Under the pieces are notes generated by a model, which was not told the origin of the DNA, made no database searches, and saw nothing but the letters and a program-made list of their open reading frames with translations. Positions 1-7,324 of a DNA stretch of 12,591 nucleotides are shown here, piece after piece. The position numbers and the translations under genes were made by a program. Location: the NCBI GenBank assembly GCA_023452965.1, contig JAEXUU010000680.1, positions 1-12,591 of the forward strand, in the 5' to 3' direction. Each line of letters starts with the position of its first letter. The stretch's first letter is position 1. Source of the stretch: Pseudomonadota bacterium (GTDB lineage Bacteria > Pseudomonadota > Alphaproteobacteria > Rhizobiales > Beijerinckiaceae).

Positions 1-335
1 TCGACGGACAGCCCGACGACCGGCTGCCCGGACTTGTCCGCGAAGCTCACGGCCACCACCTCGGCACCGCCTTCCCGCCGCAGATCGGCATCGACATGCC
101 AGCCACGCTCGCCCTGCGCCCGCATCCGGGCGATCTCCTGATTGAAGCGCTGGCTGGTCTCGTAGGCGCTTTTCACGTCGACACCCGGCATGGTCCGGAT
201 CGCGATCGTCATCATCACCCCGTTGACGCCCGCGACCACGGCGAAGAAGCCGATCATCGCGAAGAGCACGAAGCGGCCGCTGAGCCTGAAGGGCGCGCGC
301 GGCGCCGGCGGCGGCGCTGGCAGGTCGATCGGCAT
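1..335 (-). CDS. ccoH: FixH/CcoH family cbb3 oxidase assembly protein (3' end off window)
   Basis: The visible part is the first 111 codons; the C-terminus lies beyond position 1. Translation from ATG at 335 gives a proline-rich cytoplasmic start, one hydrophobic segment (about residues 21-44, around LFAMIGFFAVVAGVNGVMM), then a periplasmic domain with a KSAYE stretch and a GWHVDADL strand. This is the layout of FixH, a single-span membrane protein needed to assemble or stabilise cbb3 oxidase. Its place after ccoG agrees with the usual fixGHIS order; fixI and fixS would lie off the left edge. The start is chosen because GGAGG sits 7 nt upstream. An in-frame ATG at 359 would add eight residues but would put that ribosome binding site inside the gene. 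Unusually, 259 nt of palindromic sequence separate it from ccoG. Confidence 0.88.
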   Translation of the reverse strand, partial: MPIDLPAPPPAPRAPFRLSGRFVLFAMIGFFAVVAGVNGVMMTIAIRTMPGVDVKSAYETSQRFNQEIARMRAQGERGWHVDADLRREGGAEVVAVSFADKSGQPVVGLSV

Positions 336-594
336 GGCAAAGCCTCCGCAGCAGGACATGGAGCTCTCGCTAGATCAGGAAGGGGAAAGCCTCGGAGCGA
401 AGATTTCGCATGGTTCCTGCCTGTACACTTTGATCCCGATCAGATCGGGCTTCGGGCGGGCGCCATTTGCGCGCCCGCCCGAGAAATCCGGCTTAGAGAA
501 TTTCCGCGATTCCCTGAATCTCGGAAATTCTCTATCTCTTTGTTTTATCGCGTTTTCTTCACGCTAAGCGGTATCCACTTCGCTCGAAAACGCT
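336..594. repeat. Mosaic of intergenic palindromic repeats between ccoG and ccoH
   Basis: This 259-nt gap is packed with inverted repeats. (a) 435-449, CCCGATC-A-GATCGGG. (b) 453-481, an 11-bp perfect GC stem around a 7-nt loop. (c) 494-534, a 12-bp perfect outer stem (arms TAGAGAATTTCC and GGAAATTCTCTA), then one more G-C pair, one mismatch and a GATTC/GAATC inner stem. (d) 550-593, arms GCGTTTTC and GAAAACGC enclosing CGCT-A-AGCG. Read on the minus strand, the right part resembles an interspersed element I recall from Rhizobiales genomes (GCGTTTTCGAGCGAAGTGG core). That identification is from memory; the palindromes are seen directly. I see no coding potential. The element starts at the ccoG stop codon itself. 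Confidence 0.8.
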
Positions 595-2031
595 CTACGG
601 CGCCATGAAGTGATCCTCGGCCCGCACGACCTCGCCGGCGAAGAGATCCGAGGCGGTGATGGTGACCGGCTGCGACTTGTCGAGATGGACATCCGCCGGA
701 ACCGTGACCAGGACGCGGACCTCGCGCGAGCTGTCGGGCTCGACCGTCACGACCGGCCGCAGATCGGCGGTCGCCGCCGAGCCGACCGCCTCGATGCGCG
801 CCCCCGCCGGCCCGGACACCGTCAGCGCGAAGGGGCGCGATTCCGGCCGCTTGTTGAGCAGGCGAACGGTGTAGCTGTTGCGGATCGAGCCGTCGCTGAG
901 CTTGACGAACAGCGGCGAGCGCTCGTGCAGAACCGAGATGTCGGCCATCTTGCGCGTCGCGAGCTGGTAGACCATCGCCCCGCCGACCACCAGTATCAGG
1001 CCGGCATAAGTCAAGGTGCGGGCCCGCAGCGGCCGATAGACCGGCTTCTGGCCGGCCTGCCGGCGCTTGACGTTGTCGTCGGTATCGTAGGCGATGAGCC
1101 CCGCGGGATAGCCGACCTTGGTCATCACCGTGTTGCAGGCGTCGATGCAAAGCCCGCACTGGATGCAGTCCATCTGCGCGCCGTCGCGGATGTCGATGCC
1201 GGTCGGACAGACCGCGACGCACTGGTTGCAGTCGATGCAGTCGCCGGCCGGCGCACCGGTGCTGCGCAGGCGCTGGGCCTGCTTCACCGAGACGCGCGGC
1301 TCGCCGCGCTCGTAGCGATAGGTGACGTTGAGCGCGTCGTCGTCGGTCAGCGCCGCCTGGATCCGCGGCCAGGGGCACATGAACTTGCAGACCTGCTCGC
1401 GCATGATGCCGGCGAGCGAATAGGTCGTGAAGGTCAGGATCGCGATCCAGACATAGGCCGAGAGTGGGGCGGTGAAGGTCGCGAGCTCCTTCACCAGCGT
1501 CGGCGCATCGGCGAAGTAGAGCACCCAGGCACCGCCGGTCCACCAGGCGATCACCAGCCAGACCGCGTGCGTGGCGGTCTTGCGCCAGGCCTTGTCGAAG
1601 GACCAGGGCGCCTCGTCGCGCTTGATCCGCTCGCGCCGGTCGCCCTCGAAGAAGCGCTCGACGGCGAGGAAGAGATCGGTCCAGACCGTCTGCGGGCAGA
1701 GATAGCCGCACCACATCCGGCCGGCGACGGCATTCATCAGGAAAAGCACGAAGGCTGCCAGGATCAGCAGCCCCGTGAAGTAGTAGACCTCCTGCGGCCA
1801 GATCTCGATGAAGAAAAAGTAGAAGCGGTTATTGGCGATATCGGCCAGCACCGCCTGATTCGGCAGGTTGGGGCCGCGGTCCCAACGCAGGAAGGGCAGC
1901 AGGTAGTAGATACCGAGGCAGAGGACGAGGATGATCCACTTCGCCCTCCGATAGGGGCCGGAGACGCTCTGCGGATAGACCTTCTTCGAGGGAGCGAAGA
2001 GGGGCAGATCGTCTGCGTCGGCAGTCGACAT
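595..2031 (-). CDS. ccoG: CcoG/FixG (RdxA) cbb3 oxidase accessory iron-sulfur protein
   Basis: A 478-residue polytopic membrane protein. Hydrophobic segments lie near residues 31-47, 84-103, 156-173, 190-208 and 340-357. CGYLCPQTVW (about 108-117) and VCKFMCPWPR (about 214-223) are family-typical. Two 4Fe-4S ferredoxin motifs follow: C265-X2-C268-X2-C271-X3-C275-P and C289-X2-C292-X2-C295-X3-C299. The C-terminal 120 residues are a beta-rich, Ig-like periplasmic domain as in FixG. Family members are held to reduce Cu(II) to Cu(I) during supply of copper to the CuB site of CcoN. The ATG at 2031 is one base past the ccoP stop, so it is translated in the ccoNOQP transcript. The stop codon TAG is also the first bases of the downstream palindromic repeat, so the last residues (HFMAP) could have been altered by its arrival. 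Confidence 0.96.
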   Translation of the reverse strand: MSTADADDLPLFAPSKKVYPQSVSGPYRRAKWIILVLCLGIYYLLPFLRWDRGPNLPNQAVLADIANNRFYFFFIEIWPQEVYYFTGLLILAAFVLFLMNAVAGRMWCGYLCPQTVWTDLFLAVERFFEGDRRERIKRDEAPWSFDKAWRKTATHAVWLVIAWWTGGAWVLYFADAPTLVKELATFTAPLSAYVWIAILTFTTYSLAGIMREQVCKFMCPWPRIQAALTDDDALNVTYRYERGEPRVSVKQAQRLRSTGAPAGDCIDCNQCVAVCPTGIDIRDGAQMDCIQCGLCIDACNTVMTKVGYPAGLIAYDTDDNVKRRQAGQKPVYRPLRARTLTYAGLILVVGGAMVYQLATRKMADISVLHERSPLFVKLSDGSIRNSYTVRLLNKRPESRPFALTVSGPAGARIEAVGSAATADLRPVVTVEPDSSREVRVLVTVPADVHLDKSQPVTITASDLFAGEVVRAEDHFMAP

Positions 2032-2032
2032 G

Positions 2033-2920
2033 TTATTGGCCTCCGCCGAGCGAGTGCACGTAGACGGTCAGCGCCTTGATCGTCGTGGCGTCGAGCCGCT
2101 GCTGCCAGGCCGGCATCACGCCGTTGCGGCTGTTGGTGATGGTCTCGGTCAGCGACGCCATGTCCATGCCGTAGAGCGAGATCGCGTCGGTCAGGTCCGG
2201 CGCGCCCATCTCACGATTGCCCTTGCCCTGGTCGCCATGGCAGGCGGCGCAGTTATCGGCATAGAGCTTGGCGCCACCAGCGAGATCGGCCTTCGGCTCG
2301 GTCGACAGGCCGGCGATCGACCGGACATGATTGGCGACGGCGCGGATCTGGGCGGCGTCGAGCATCTTATCGCGGCCGAACGCCGGCATCTGGCTGACGC
2401 GTGTATCGGGATCGCCGGCGAAGCGGATGCCGTGCTCCAGCGTCTTCTGGATCTCGGCGAACGAGCCGCCCCAGAGCCAATCGTCGTCGTTGAGGTTCGG
2501 ATAGCCCTTGGCCCCGCCGCCGCCGACGCCGTGGCAGGCGGCGCAATTGTCGCCGAAGGCGGCCTTGCCCTGCGCCATGGCGATGCGGAACAGTTCCGGA
2601 TCGGCCTTGATCTGCTCGAAGGAGGCTTCCGTCAGCGCCTTGGACTGGGCCGCGCGCTCCTGCTTCAGCAGCGCCATGTCCTGCGCGATGTCGATGCGCG
2701 AGGCATAGCCGATCACGCCGCGGGTCACGTCGGTCACCAGCGGCCAGGCCGGGTAGACGATCCAGTAGCCGATCGACCAGATGATCGTGGCGTAGAAGAT
2801 GCCGAGCCACCAGCGCGGCAGCGGCGTGTTCAGCTCCTGGATGCCGTCCCAGTCATGACCGGTAGTCGACTGGCCGGTGGCGGCGTCGAACTGCGGTGCG
2901 TGCTTGTCCTGCTCGGCCAT
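2033..2920 (-). CDS. ccoP: cbb3-type cytochrome c oxidase diheme subunit CcoP/FixP
   Basis: This 295-residue subunit carries electrons to the catalytic subunit. It has one N-terminal transmembrane helix (about 36-57), after an HDWDGIQELNTPLPRWW segment typical of CcoP, and then two periplasmic cytochrome c domains. Heme motifs are CAACH at 126-130 and CAACH at 224-228. Methionines in QMPAF (M178) and VMPAW (M269) are the expected axial ligands. The length is normal for alphaproteobacterial FixP. The start ATG at 2920 is three bases past the ccoQ stop and its upstream purine-rich sequence lies in the ccoQ end. The gene is the fourth in ccoN-O-Q-P-G, all spaced by 1-12 nt, and should be made together with them from the FNR-box promoter upstream of ccoN. 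Confidence 0.97.
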   Translation of the reverse strand: MAEQDKHAPQFDAATGQSTTGHDWDGIQELNTPLPRWWLGIFYATIIWSIGYWIVYPAWPLVTDVTRGVIGYASRIDIAQDMALLKQERAAQSKALTEASFEQIKADPELFRIAMAQGKAAFGDNCAACHGVGGGGAKGYPNLNDDDWLWGGSFAEIQKTLEHGIRFAGDPDTRVSQMPAFGRDKMLDAAQIRAVANHVRSIAGLSTEPKADLAGGAKLYADNCAACHGDQGKGNREMGAPDLTDAISLYGMDMASLTETITNSRNGVMPAWQQRLDATTIKALTVYVHSLGGGQ

Positions 2921-2923
2921 GGT

Positions 2924-3082
2924 TCAGTCCTCCCGCAGGGGGGTGCGGGCCGCTTCTTCGAAGCGCGCGCGGTTGCTCGGCCAGAGGGCGTAGGCGCAGA
3001 TCGCCAGGAACACGCCCATGAAGTAGAGGACGCCGGTCGACTGGGCGAATTGAGCGAGCCAGGTGTAGGTCGATGTCGTCAT
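2924..3082 (-). CDS. ccoQ: cbb3-type cytochrome c oxidase small subunit CcoQ/FixQ
   Basis: A 52-residue open frame, easily missed for its size. ATG at 3082 opens MTTSTYTWLAQFAQ, followed by one transmembrane helix (about residues 17-34, TGVLYFMGVFLAICAYAL), then the WPSNRARFEEAARTPL tail with arginines and acids, ending in TGA at 2924. A single helix followed by a short charged cytoplasmic tail, with conserved WP.NR.RF.EAA-type residues, is the CcoQ pattern. CcoQ is non-catalytic and helps stabilise the complex, in particular the binding of CcoP. It lies between ccoO (8-nt gap) and ccoP (3-nt gap), exactly where the canonical operon has it. Its frame is intact and the amino-acid pattern is far from random, so the call does not rest on position alone. 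Confidence 0.93.
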   Translation of the reverse strand: MTTSTYTWLAQFAQSTGVLYFMGVFLAICAYALWPSNRARFEEAARTPLRED

Positions 3083-3090
3083 GGCGGTGC

Positions 3091-3861
3091 TCACCGGATG
3101 TTGGCCTTGTCGTCGTAGAGCTTGAAGTCGACCAGCGTGCCGAGCACCTGCAGATAGGCGATCAGGGCATCGGCCTCGCTGATCTTCTGGGCGTCGCCGT
3201 CGAAGTCGCGGATCTGCGCCTTCGGGTAGCGCTTCTCCAGCTCGGCGGCGCGCGGATGGTCAGGCGTCGCCTGCGCCTCGAGATCGCGCTTCGCGTCCTC
3301 GATCATCTCGTCGGTGTAGGGAACGCCGCTGGCGCGGTTGGCGCGCAGATGGTTGGCGATGTCGTTGTAGTTCAGCTCGGTCTTCGCCAGGAAGGGATAG
3401 CCCGGCATGATCGATTGCGGCACGAGATCGCGCGGCCGGTTGAGATGGGCGAGCTGCCATTCGTCGGAGTACTTGCCGCCGACGCGGGCGAGATCGGGCC
3501 CGGTCCGCTTCGAGCCCCACTGGAAGGGCTTGTCGTACATGCTTTCCGCCGCGAGCGAGTAATGCCCGTAGCGCTCGATCTCGTCGCGCAGCGGCCGGAT
3601 CATCTGGCTGTGGCAGTTGTAGCAGCCCTCGCGGACATAGATCGCGCGGCCGGCGAGCTCGAGCGGCGTGTAGGGCCGCATGCCCTCGACCTTCTCGATC
3701 GTGTTGCGCAGGTAGAACAGCGGCGCGATCTCGATCAGGCCGCCGATCGAGATCACGATCAGCACCCCCATCACCAGGATGATCGAATTGGTCTCGAAGA
3801 TCTTGTGCTTCGACCACAGCGACTGGCGCGGCGCCTGCTTGGGGGCGTCGAGGCTCGACAT
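3091..3861 (-). CDS. ccoO: cbb3-type cytochrome c oxidase monoheme subunit CcoO/FixO
   Basis: A 256-residue membrane-anchored cytochrome c. One transmembrane helix spans about 26-48 ([20 protein letters not shown]), followed by the hallmark [26 protein letters not shown] linker. The heme c motif CYNCH is at 80-84 and the axial methionine lies in SIMPGYPFL (about M152). [16 protein letters not shown] directly after the heme site is a strong family signature. CcoO passes electrons between CcoP and the low-spin heme of CcoN. ATG at 3861 lies 12 nt past the ccoN stop, with AGGAAC shortly upstream as a plausible ribosome binding site. It is the second gene of the operon and is complete. Confidence 0.97.
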   Translation of the reverse strand: MSSLDAPKQAPRQSLWSKHKIFETNSIILVMGVLIVISIGGLIEIAPLFYLRNTIEKVEGMRPYTPLELAGRAIYVREGCYNCHSQMIRPLRDEIERYGHYSLAAESMYDKPFQWGSKRTGPDLARVGGKYSDEWQLAHLNRPRDLVPQSIMPGYPFLAKTELNYNDIANHLRANRASGVPYTDEMIEDAKRDLEAQATPDHPRAAELEKRYPKAQIRDFDGDAQKISEADALIAYLQVLGTLVDFKLYDDKANIR

Positions 3862-3873
3862 GGGACAGGTTCC

Positions 3874-5532
3874 TTACTGGGCGGGGACGAGCTGCGGATC
3901 GGGCGCGTGCTCGCGCTGCGGCGCGCCGCTCCTCACCGTCATCCAGAGGTTGAAGGCCATGATCAGCGCGCCGGCGAGGAAGAGGCCGCCGCCCATCGCG
4001 CGGATCACGTAGTAGGGCTTCATCGCCGCGACCGTCTCGATGAAGGAGTATTCGAGGAAGCCGAGCGAGGTGTAGGCCCGCCACATCAGGCCCTGCATGA
4101 TCCCCGACACCCACATCGCCGAAATGTAGAGCACGATACCGAGCGTCGAGATCCAGAAGTGCCAGTTCACCAGCTTGAGCGAATACAGCTCCTTGCGGTT
4201 CCACAGCCAGGGCACGAGGCAGTAGATCGCGCCGAAGGAGATGTAGGCGACCCAGCCGAGCGCGCCGGAATGGACGTGGCCGATGGTCCAGTCGGTGTAG
4301 TGCGAGAGCCCGTTCACCGCCTTGATCGACATCAGCGGACCTTCGAAGGTCGACATGCCGTAGAAGGCGAGCGAGACCACCATCATCCGCAGGACTGGAT
4401 CGGTACGCAGCTTGTCCCAGGCGCCCGACAGCGTCATCAGCCCGTTGATCATGCCGCCCCAGGAGGGCATCCAGAGCATGATCGAGAAGGTCATGCCGAG
4501 CGTCTGCGCCCAGTCCGGCAACGCGGTGTAGTGCAGATGGTGCGGACCGGCCCAGATGTAGAGGAAGATCAGCGCCCAGAAGTGGATGATCGAGAGCCGG
4601 TAGCTGTAGACCGGACGCTCGGCCCGCTTCGGCACGAAGTAGTACATCAGCGCCAGGAAACCGGCGGTCAGGAAGAAGCCGACCGCGTTATGGCCGTACC
4701 ACCACTGGAACATCGCATCCTGCACGCCCGACCAGAGGCCGTAGGACTTCGGCGACAGGATCGAGACCGGCCAGGCCACGTTGTTGCCGATATGCAGGAC
4801 GGCGATGGTCAGGATGAAGCCGAGATAGAACCAGTTCGCCACATAGATGTGTGGCTCCTTGCGCTTGGCGAGCGTGCCAAGGAAGACCAGGAGATAGACG
4901 ACCCAGACCGCGGTCAGCCAGAGATCGGCATACCATTCCGGCTCGGCGTATTCCTTGCTCTGGGTGATGCCGAGCAGGTAGCCGGTGCCGGCGATGACGA
5001 TGAAGAGGTTGTAGCCGAGCACCACGAACCAGGGCGAGAGATCGCCGGCGAGGCGGGCATGGCTGGTGCGCTGGACCACGTAGAACGAAGTGCCGATCAG
5101 CACGTTGCCGCCGAAGGCGAAGATCACCGCCGAGGTGTGCAGCGGCCGCAGCCGGCCGAAATTGATCCAAGGCAGGTCGAAATTGAGATCGGGGAAGGCG
5201 AGCTGCAGGGCGATGATCAGCCCGACCGTGAAGCCGGCGATGCCCCAGACCATTGCGGCGACGGTCGCGAACTTGACCGGCTCCATATTGTAGTTCGGCC
5301 GGCCGCCGATCTCCTGCAGCGCCGGCACCTGGCCGGGCCGGAAGCAGCGGTTTGCGATCAGGAACACGGACCCCAGCGCCGCCAGCGCCCCGAGGGCCGC
5401 ATGGAAAGCGTAGCCACGGTCTTCGGTCATGGCAGCGATCAGGATCAGCGGCAGCACCGACGCGGCCGCGAGCACCATTCCGCCTATCTCCCCCACCGTG
5501 GCCCGCCGGATCGGATAGCCAATCGCCGCCAT
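3874..5532 (-). CDS. ccoN: cbb3-type cytochrome c oxidase catalytic subunit CcoN/FixN
   Basis: The O2-reducing subunit of the high-affinity terminal oxidase, 552 residues with about 12-14 helices. The cofactor residues are all visible: H132 and H421 for low-spin heme b, H281, H331 and H332 for CuB, H419 for high-spin heme b3, and Y325 six residues before H331, the position of the cross-linked tyrosine of C-family oxidases. The spacings agree with those of Pseudomonas stutzeri CcoN, with about 72 extra residues at the N-terminus, as usual in rhizobial FixN. ATG at 5532 is chosen because AAGGGG lies 6 nt upstream. The same frame extends to 5565, but those starts lie at or above that site. A perfect FNR box centred about 85 nt upstream should make this operon microaerobic. 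Confidence 0.97.
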   Translation of the reverse strand: MAAIGYPIRRATVGEIGGMVLAAASVLPLILIAAMTEDRGYAFHAALGALAALGSVFLIANRCFRPGQVPALQEIGGRPNYNMEPVKFATVAAMVWGIAGFTVGLIIALQLAFPDLNFDLPWINFGRLRPLHTSAVIFAFGGNVLIGTSFYVVQRTSHARLAGDLSPWFVVLGYNLFIVIAGTGYLLGITQSKEYAEPEWYADLWLTAVWVVYLLVFLGTLAKRKEPHIYVANWFYLGFILTIAVLHIGNNVAWPVSILSPKSYGLWSGVQDAMFQWWYGHNAVGFFLTAGFLALMYYFVPKRAERPVYSYRLSIIHFWALIFLYIWAGPHHLHYTALPDWAQTLGMTFSIMLWMPSWGGMINGLMTLSGAWDKLRTDPVLRMMVVSLAFYGMSTFEGPLMSIKAVNGLSHYTDWTIGHVHSGALGWVAYISFGAIYCLVPWLWNRKELYSLKLVNWHFWISTLGIVLYISAMWVSGIMQGLMWRAYTSLGFLEYSFIETVAAMKPYYVIRAMGGGLFLAGALIMAFNLWMTVRSGAPQREHAPDPQLVPAQ

Positions 5533-5794
5533 GCGACACCCCTTCATCTCGCTGCAGCGCAACACAGGCGCCTCCTGCCGAGGGGTTACCCGTCCGTGCG
5601 AGACTTGGCCTTGATGCAGATCAACTGCTTCTGAAGAGCGGGAAGAGCGTGGGGATCGAGGGGAAAAGCCGCCCCGACATCAGTGGTCGCACGGGCGTTT
5701 TGCGCCGCAGCAAGTTGCGCGCGCAAAGCTGCGCCCGACACCCCGCGCAGAGACGCGGCGAGCCAGGCGTTCAAGCTACGGCTGGTTCGGATGC
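5533..5794. other. Intergenic region between the FNR-type regulator and ccoN
   Basis: A 262-nt stretch with no gene I can support. It carries the FNR box at 5611-5624 and should hold the ccoN promoter near 5575-5590, but I see no strong -10 hexamer there. No T-rich hairpin ends the upstream regulator gene, so some readthrough into ccoN is possible. A TTG-started 62-codon frame (5586-5774, minus) runs through the FNR box and lacks a ribosome binding site; I treat it as chance. Confidence 0.6.
5611..5624 (-). promoter_or_regulatory. FNR/FixK-type binding box (anaerobox) upstream of ccoNOQP
   Basis: TTGATGCAGATCAA matches the FNR/FixK consensus TTGAT-N4-ATCAA at all ten defined positions. Its centre is about 85 nt before the ccoN ATG. 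If it acts at the usual -41.5 activator position, transcription would start near 5576, leaving a leader of about 44 nt. The regulator encoded just upstream has the E-x2-S-R recognition helix that reads TTGAT half-sites. Confidence 0.93.
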
Positions 5795-6517
5795 TCAGGC
5801 CGCGGCCAGGCTGGTCATGCCCTCGATGTCGAGCAGGCGCACCCCGTCCGGCACGATCAGGATTTTGCGGTTCCTGGCCAGCTTGCTGAAGGTCCGGCTG
5901 ACGGTCTCGATGGTCAGCCCGAGGAAATCGGCGATGTCCTGGCGGCTCATCGGCAGCTCGATCGTCGTCGTGGAACGCCCTAGCCTCGCCCAGCGCTCGC
6001 GCATGGTCAGCAGGAAGCAGACCAGCCGCTCCTCGGCATTGCGCCGGCCGAGCAGCAGCATCTGCTCCTGAGCCAGGGTCAATTCATGCGTGGCGTAGTC
6101 GTGCAGCCGCCGCAGCAGATGCGGCTTGGCGTCGACCAGCGCCGAATAGGCCGAGCGAGGGAAGGCGCAGGCGGTGACGGTCTCGATCGCATCGGCCGAG
6201 AAGCCGAAGGCATCGCGCATCGCCAGGCCGAGAAAGTCCCCCGGCAGGGCAAAGCCGACGATCTGCCGGCGCCCGTCGGGCAGGAGCTTGTAGAGCCGCA
6301 CCGCGCCGCCGGTGAGATTGTAGACGGCCTCGGCCGGCTGGCCCTGAACGAAGAGCGTTTCCTTGGCGCCGAAGGTCACCGGATGGGCCAGCGCGTCGAG
6401 CAGGGCAAGCTCGTCCGAGGCCAGGCAAGCGCAGATGCTCATCGGGCGAATGCCGCAAGTCTGGCATCCCGCCTTCTGGGGGCGTTGCTGGGCACAGGCC
6501 AAAATACTGCAATCCAC
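5795..6517 (-). CDS. fnrN: FnrN-type oxygen-sensing Crp/Fnr family transcription regulator
   Basis: A 240-residue Crp/Fnr regulator. The N-terminus carries C18-X2-C21-X7-C29, and C117 lies in the sensor domain; together these match the 4Fe-4S ligand set of FnrN proteins, which sense O2 directly (E. coli FNR has X2 and X5 spacing). The cyclic-nucleotide-like barrel covers about 32-130, the dimer helix about 133-170, and the helix-turn-helix about 190-212, with recognition helix IETVSR (E204, S207, R208) predicting TTGAT half-sites. The start is a GTG at 6517, supported by GAGGTGA about 6 nt upstream. A perfect FNR box lies about 86 nt upstream and another precedes ccoN, so autoregulation and activation of the oxidase operon are likely. 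The absence of a haem or kinase partner and the cysteine set argue against FixK2 or Dnr types. Confidence 0.92.
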   Translation of the reverse strand: MDCSILACAQQRPQKAGCQTCGIRPMSICACLASDELALLDALAHPVTFGAKETLFVQGQPAEAVYNLTGGAVRLYKLLPDGRRQIVGFALPGDFLGLAMRDAFGFSADAIETVTACAFPRSAYSALVDAKPHLLRRLHDYATHELTLAQEQMLLLGRRNAEERLVCFLLTMRERWARLGRSTTTIELPMSRQDIADFLGLTIETVSRTFSKLARNRKILIVPDGVRLLDIEGMTSLAAA

Positions 6518-6596
6518 GGCGTCTCACCTCGCTGCGACCCGCATCGCGGTGCCGCCGAAACCGGAAGGAGCCATGCATCAAAGCGTAGGTATGTAA

Positions 6597-6610
6597 TTGA
6601 TCCTGATCAA
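6597..6610. promoter_or_regulatory. FNR/FixK-type box in the fnrN divergent promoter region
   Basis: TTGATCCTGATCAA is a perfect TTGAT-N4-ATCAA site inside a slightly longer inverted repeat, ATTGATC-CT-GATCAAT (6596-6611). It lies in the 149-nt gap between the fnrN GTG (6517) and the divergent gene start (6667). Its centre is about 86 nt from the former and 63 nt from the latter, so either or both promoters could respond. At -41.5 it would start the rightward transcript near 6645. Confidence 0.93.
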
Positions 6611-6666
6611 TGCGGACGGGTTGCCGCACCTGTCCTCTCCGCCGGCCCTGGGAGGAAAGGGACAAG

Positions 6667-7116
6667 GTGAGCGACGACATCCTGCAAGCAAGACGGATCA
6701 CGCCCGCGGAAGCCGGCCGGGCCTATCAGCTCGTCTCGATGTTCCATCCTGACGTGAGCAAGGCGCAGTGGACGCGCTATCTGCGCTCCTATGCCGGCAA
6801 GGATGGCCGCCGCGGCCTCGTCGTCCTCGAAGATGCGCGCGGCTGCGTCCATGCAATCTTCGCCTTCTGCGTGCTGCGCTCCCTGCGCGACGAGGCGACC
6901 TTGCAGATCACCGAGCTCGCCACCGCCCGCCTGCCCGGCTCGGTGCCGACACGGGCGCTGATGCGCTTCGCCAACGCGCTGGCGGCCGAACTCGACCTGC
7001 CGTCGATCCTGCTCGATCTCGAACCGGTCTCGATCGCGACCTTCGACGATCGTAGCCTCGCCCGCACCGGCTATGCCCTCGATCGGGTCACGCTGCGGGC
7101 GAACTCTGCCGGCTGA
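6667..7116 (+). CDS. Small unknown protein, possibly GNAT-like, divergent from fnrN
   Basis: A 149-residue soluble protein with no signal peptide or membrane segment. I do not recognise a family with certainty. The order of elements recalls a GNAT acetyltransferase core: an N-terminal helix pair (AGRAYQLVSMFHPDVSKAQW), strands GLVVLED and VHAIFAFCVL, a strand with ITELATA, then a helix with MRFANALAAEL and a late SLARTGYALDRVTL stretch that looks like a GNAT C-terminal strand. The acetyl-CoA loop (Q/R-x2-G-x-G/A) is not clear, so activity is doubtful. The start is GTG at 6667 because GGGAGGAAAGG lies just before it; an in-frame ATG at 6610 overlaps the FNR box and has no such site. The position beside a perfect FNR box suggests induction at low O2. 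Confidence 0.7.
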   Translation: MSDDILQARRITPAEAGRAYQLVSMFHPDVSKAQWTRYLRSYAGKDGRRGLVVLEDARGCVHAIFAFCVLRSLRDEATLQITELATARLPGSVPTRALMRFANALAAELDLPSILLDLEPVSIATFDDRSLARTGYALDRVTLRANSAG

Positions 7117-7174
7117 CCGTACGCACCCGAGCAGCTCAGCCGCTCGCGCCATCGACTCAGTTCATCACAAGATA

Positions 7175-7188
7175 GTTCGTACACGAAC
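7175..7188. promoter_or_regulatory. Candidate operator copy 1, GTTCGT-AC-ACGAAC
   Basis: A perfect 6-bp inverted repeat with a 2-nt centre. It has the same layout as copies at 7456-7469 and 12338-12351 (NTTYGT-AY-ACRAAN). The half-site order T-N-G-T/A-C-N-A resembles GntR-family operators. It lies 281 nt upstream of copy 2 and about 60 nt past the stop of the small divergent gene. On the minus strand a TAAAAT -10-like hexamer (7190-7195) abuts it, but I find no good -35 for it. Confidence 0.68.
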
Positions 7189-7324
7189 AATTTTAGATCC
7201 GCTGCGCGACGGCATTCGCGCTTGCCAGACGCCATTATGGCCCCGATGCTGGCCCCGTTGCTGCATGTCGATTCCGGCGGTGCGCCCTGCGCCGGCCCAA
7301 AGGAGCTTTTTGCATCGATCCAAG

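Noticed and set aside
453..481. GC-rich hairpin as terminator of the ccoNOQPG transcript
   Set aside because: There is no T-run on the minus-strand side. It is one of several stacked palindromes and fits a repeat mosaic better, though it may slow transcription.
610..2079. A 489-codon open frame on the plus strand
   Set aside because: Antisense to ccoG, with shadow-type composition and no ribosome binding site; ccoG is unmistakable on the other strand.
5533..5565. Longer N-terminus for CcoN from 5565 or 5547
   Set aside because: AAGGGG, the likely ribosome binding site, lies between these starts and ATG 5532, which gives a typical FixN beginning.
3073..5634. An 853-codon open frame on the plus strand
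   Set aside because: It runs antisense to ccoN and ccoO, is rich in Arg, His, Asp and Gly as expected of a GC-rich shadow frame, and has no family pattern. The minus-strand genes have full cofactor motifs.
5586..5774. A 62-codon minus-strand frame between fnrN and ccoN
   Set aside because: It begins with TTG without a ribosome binding site, reads through the FNR box and resembles no family I know.
6610..6666. Upstream ATG start at 6610 for the small gene at 6667
   Set aside because: The ATG overlaps the last base of the FNR box and lacks a ribosome binding site, while GTG at 6667 has GGGAGGAAAGG before it.
7111..7136. Inverted repeat GGCTGA/TCAGCC at the end of the small gene as a terminator
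   Set aside because: Only 6 bp with a long loop and no T-run.
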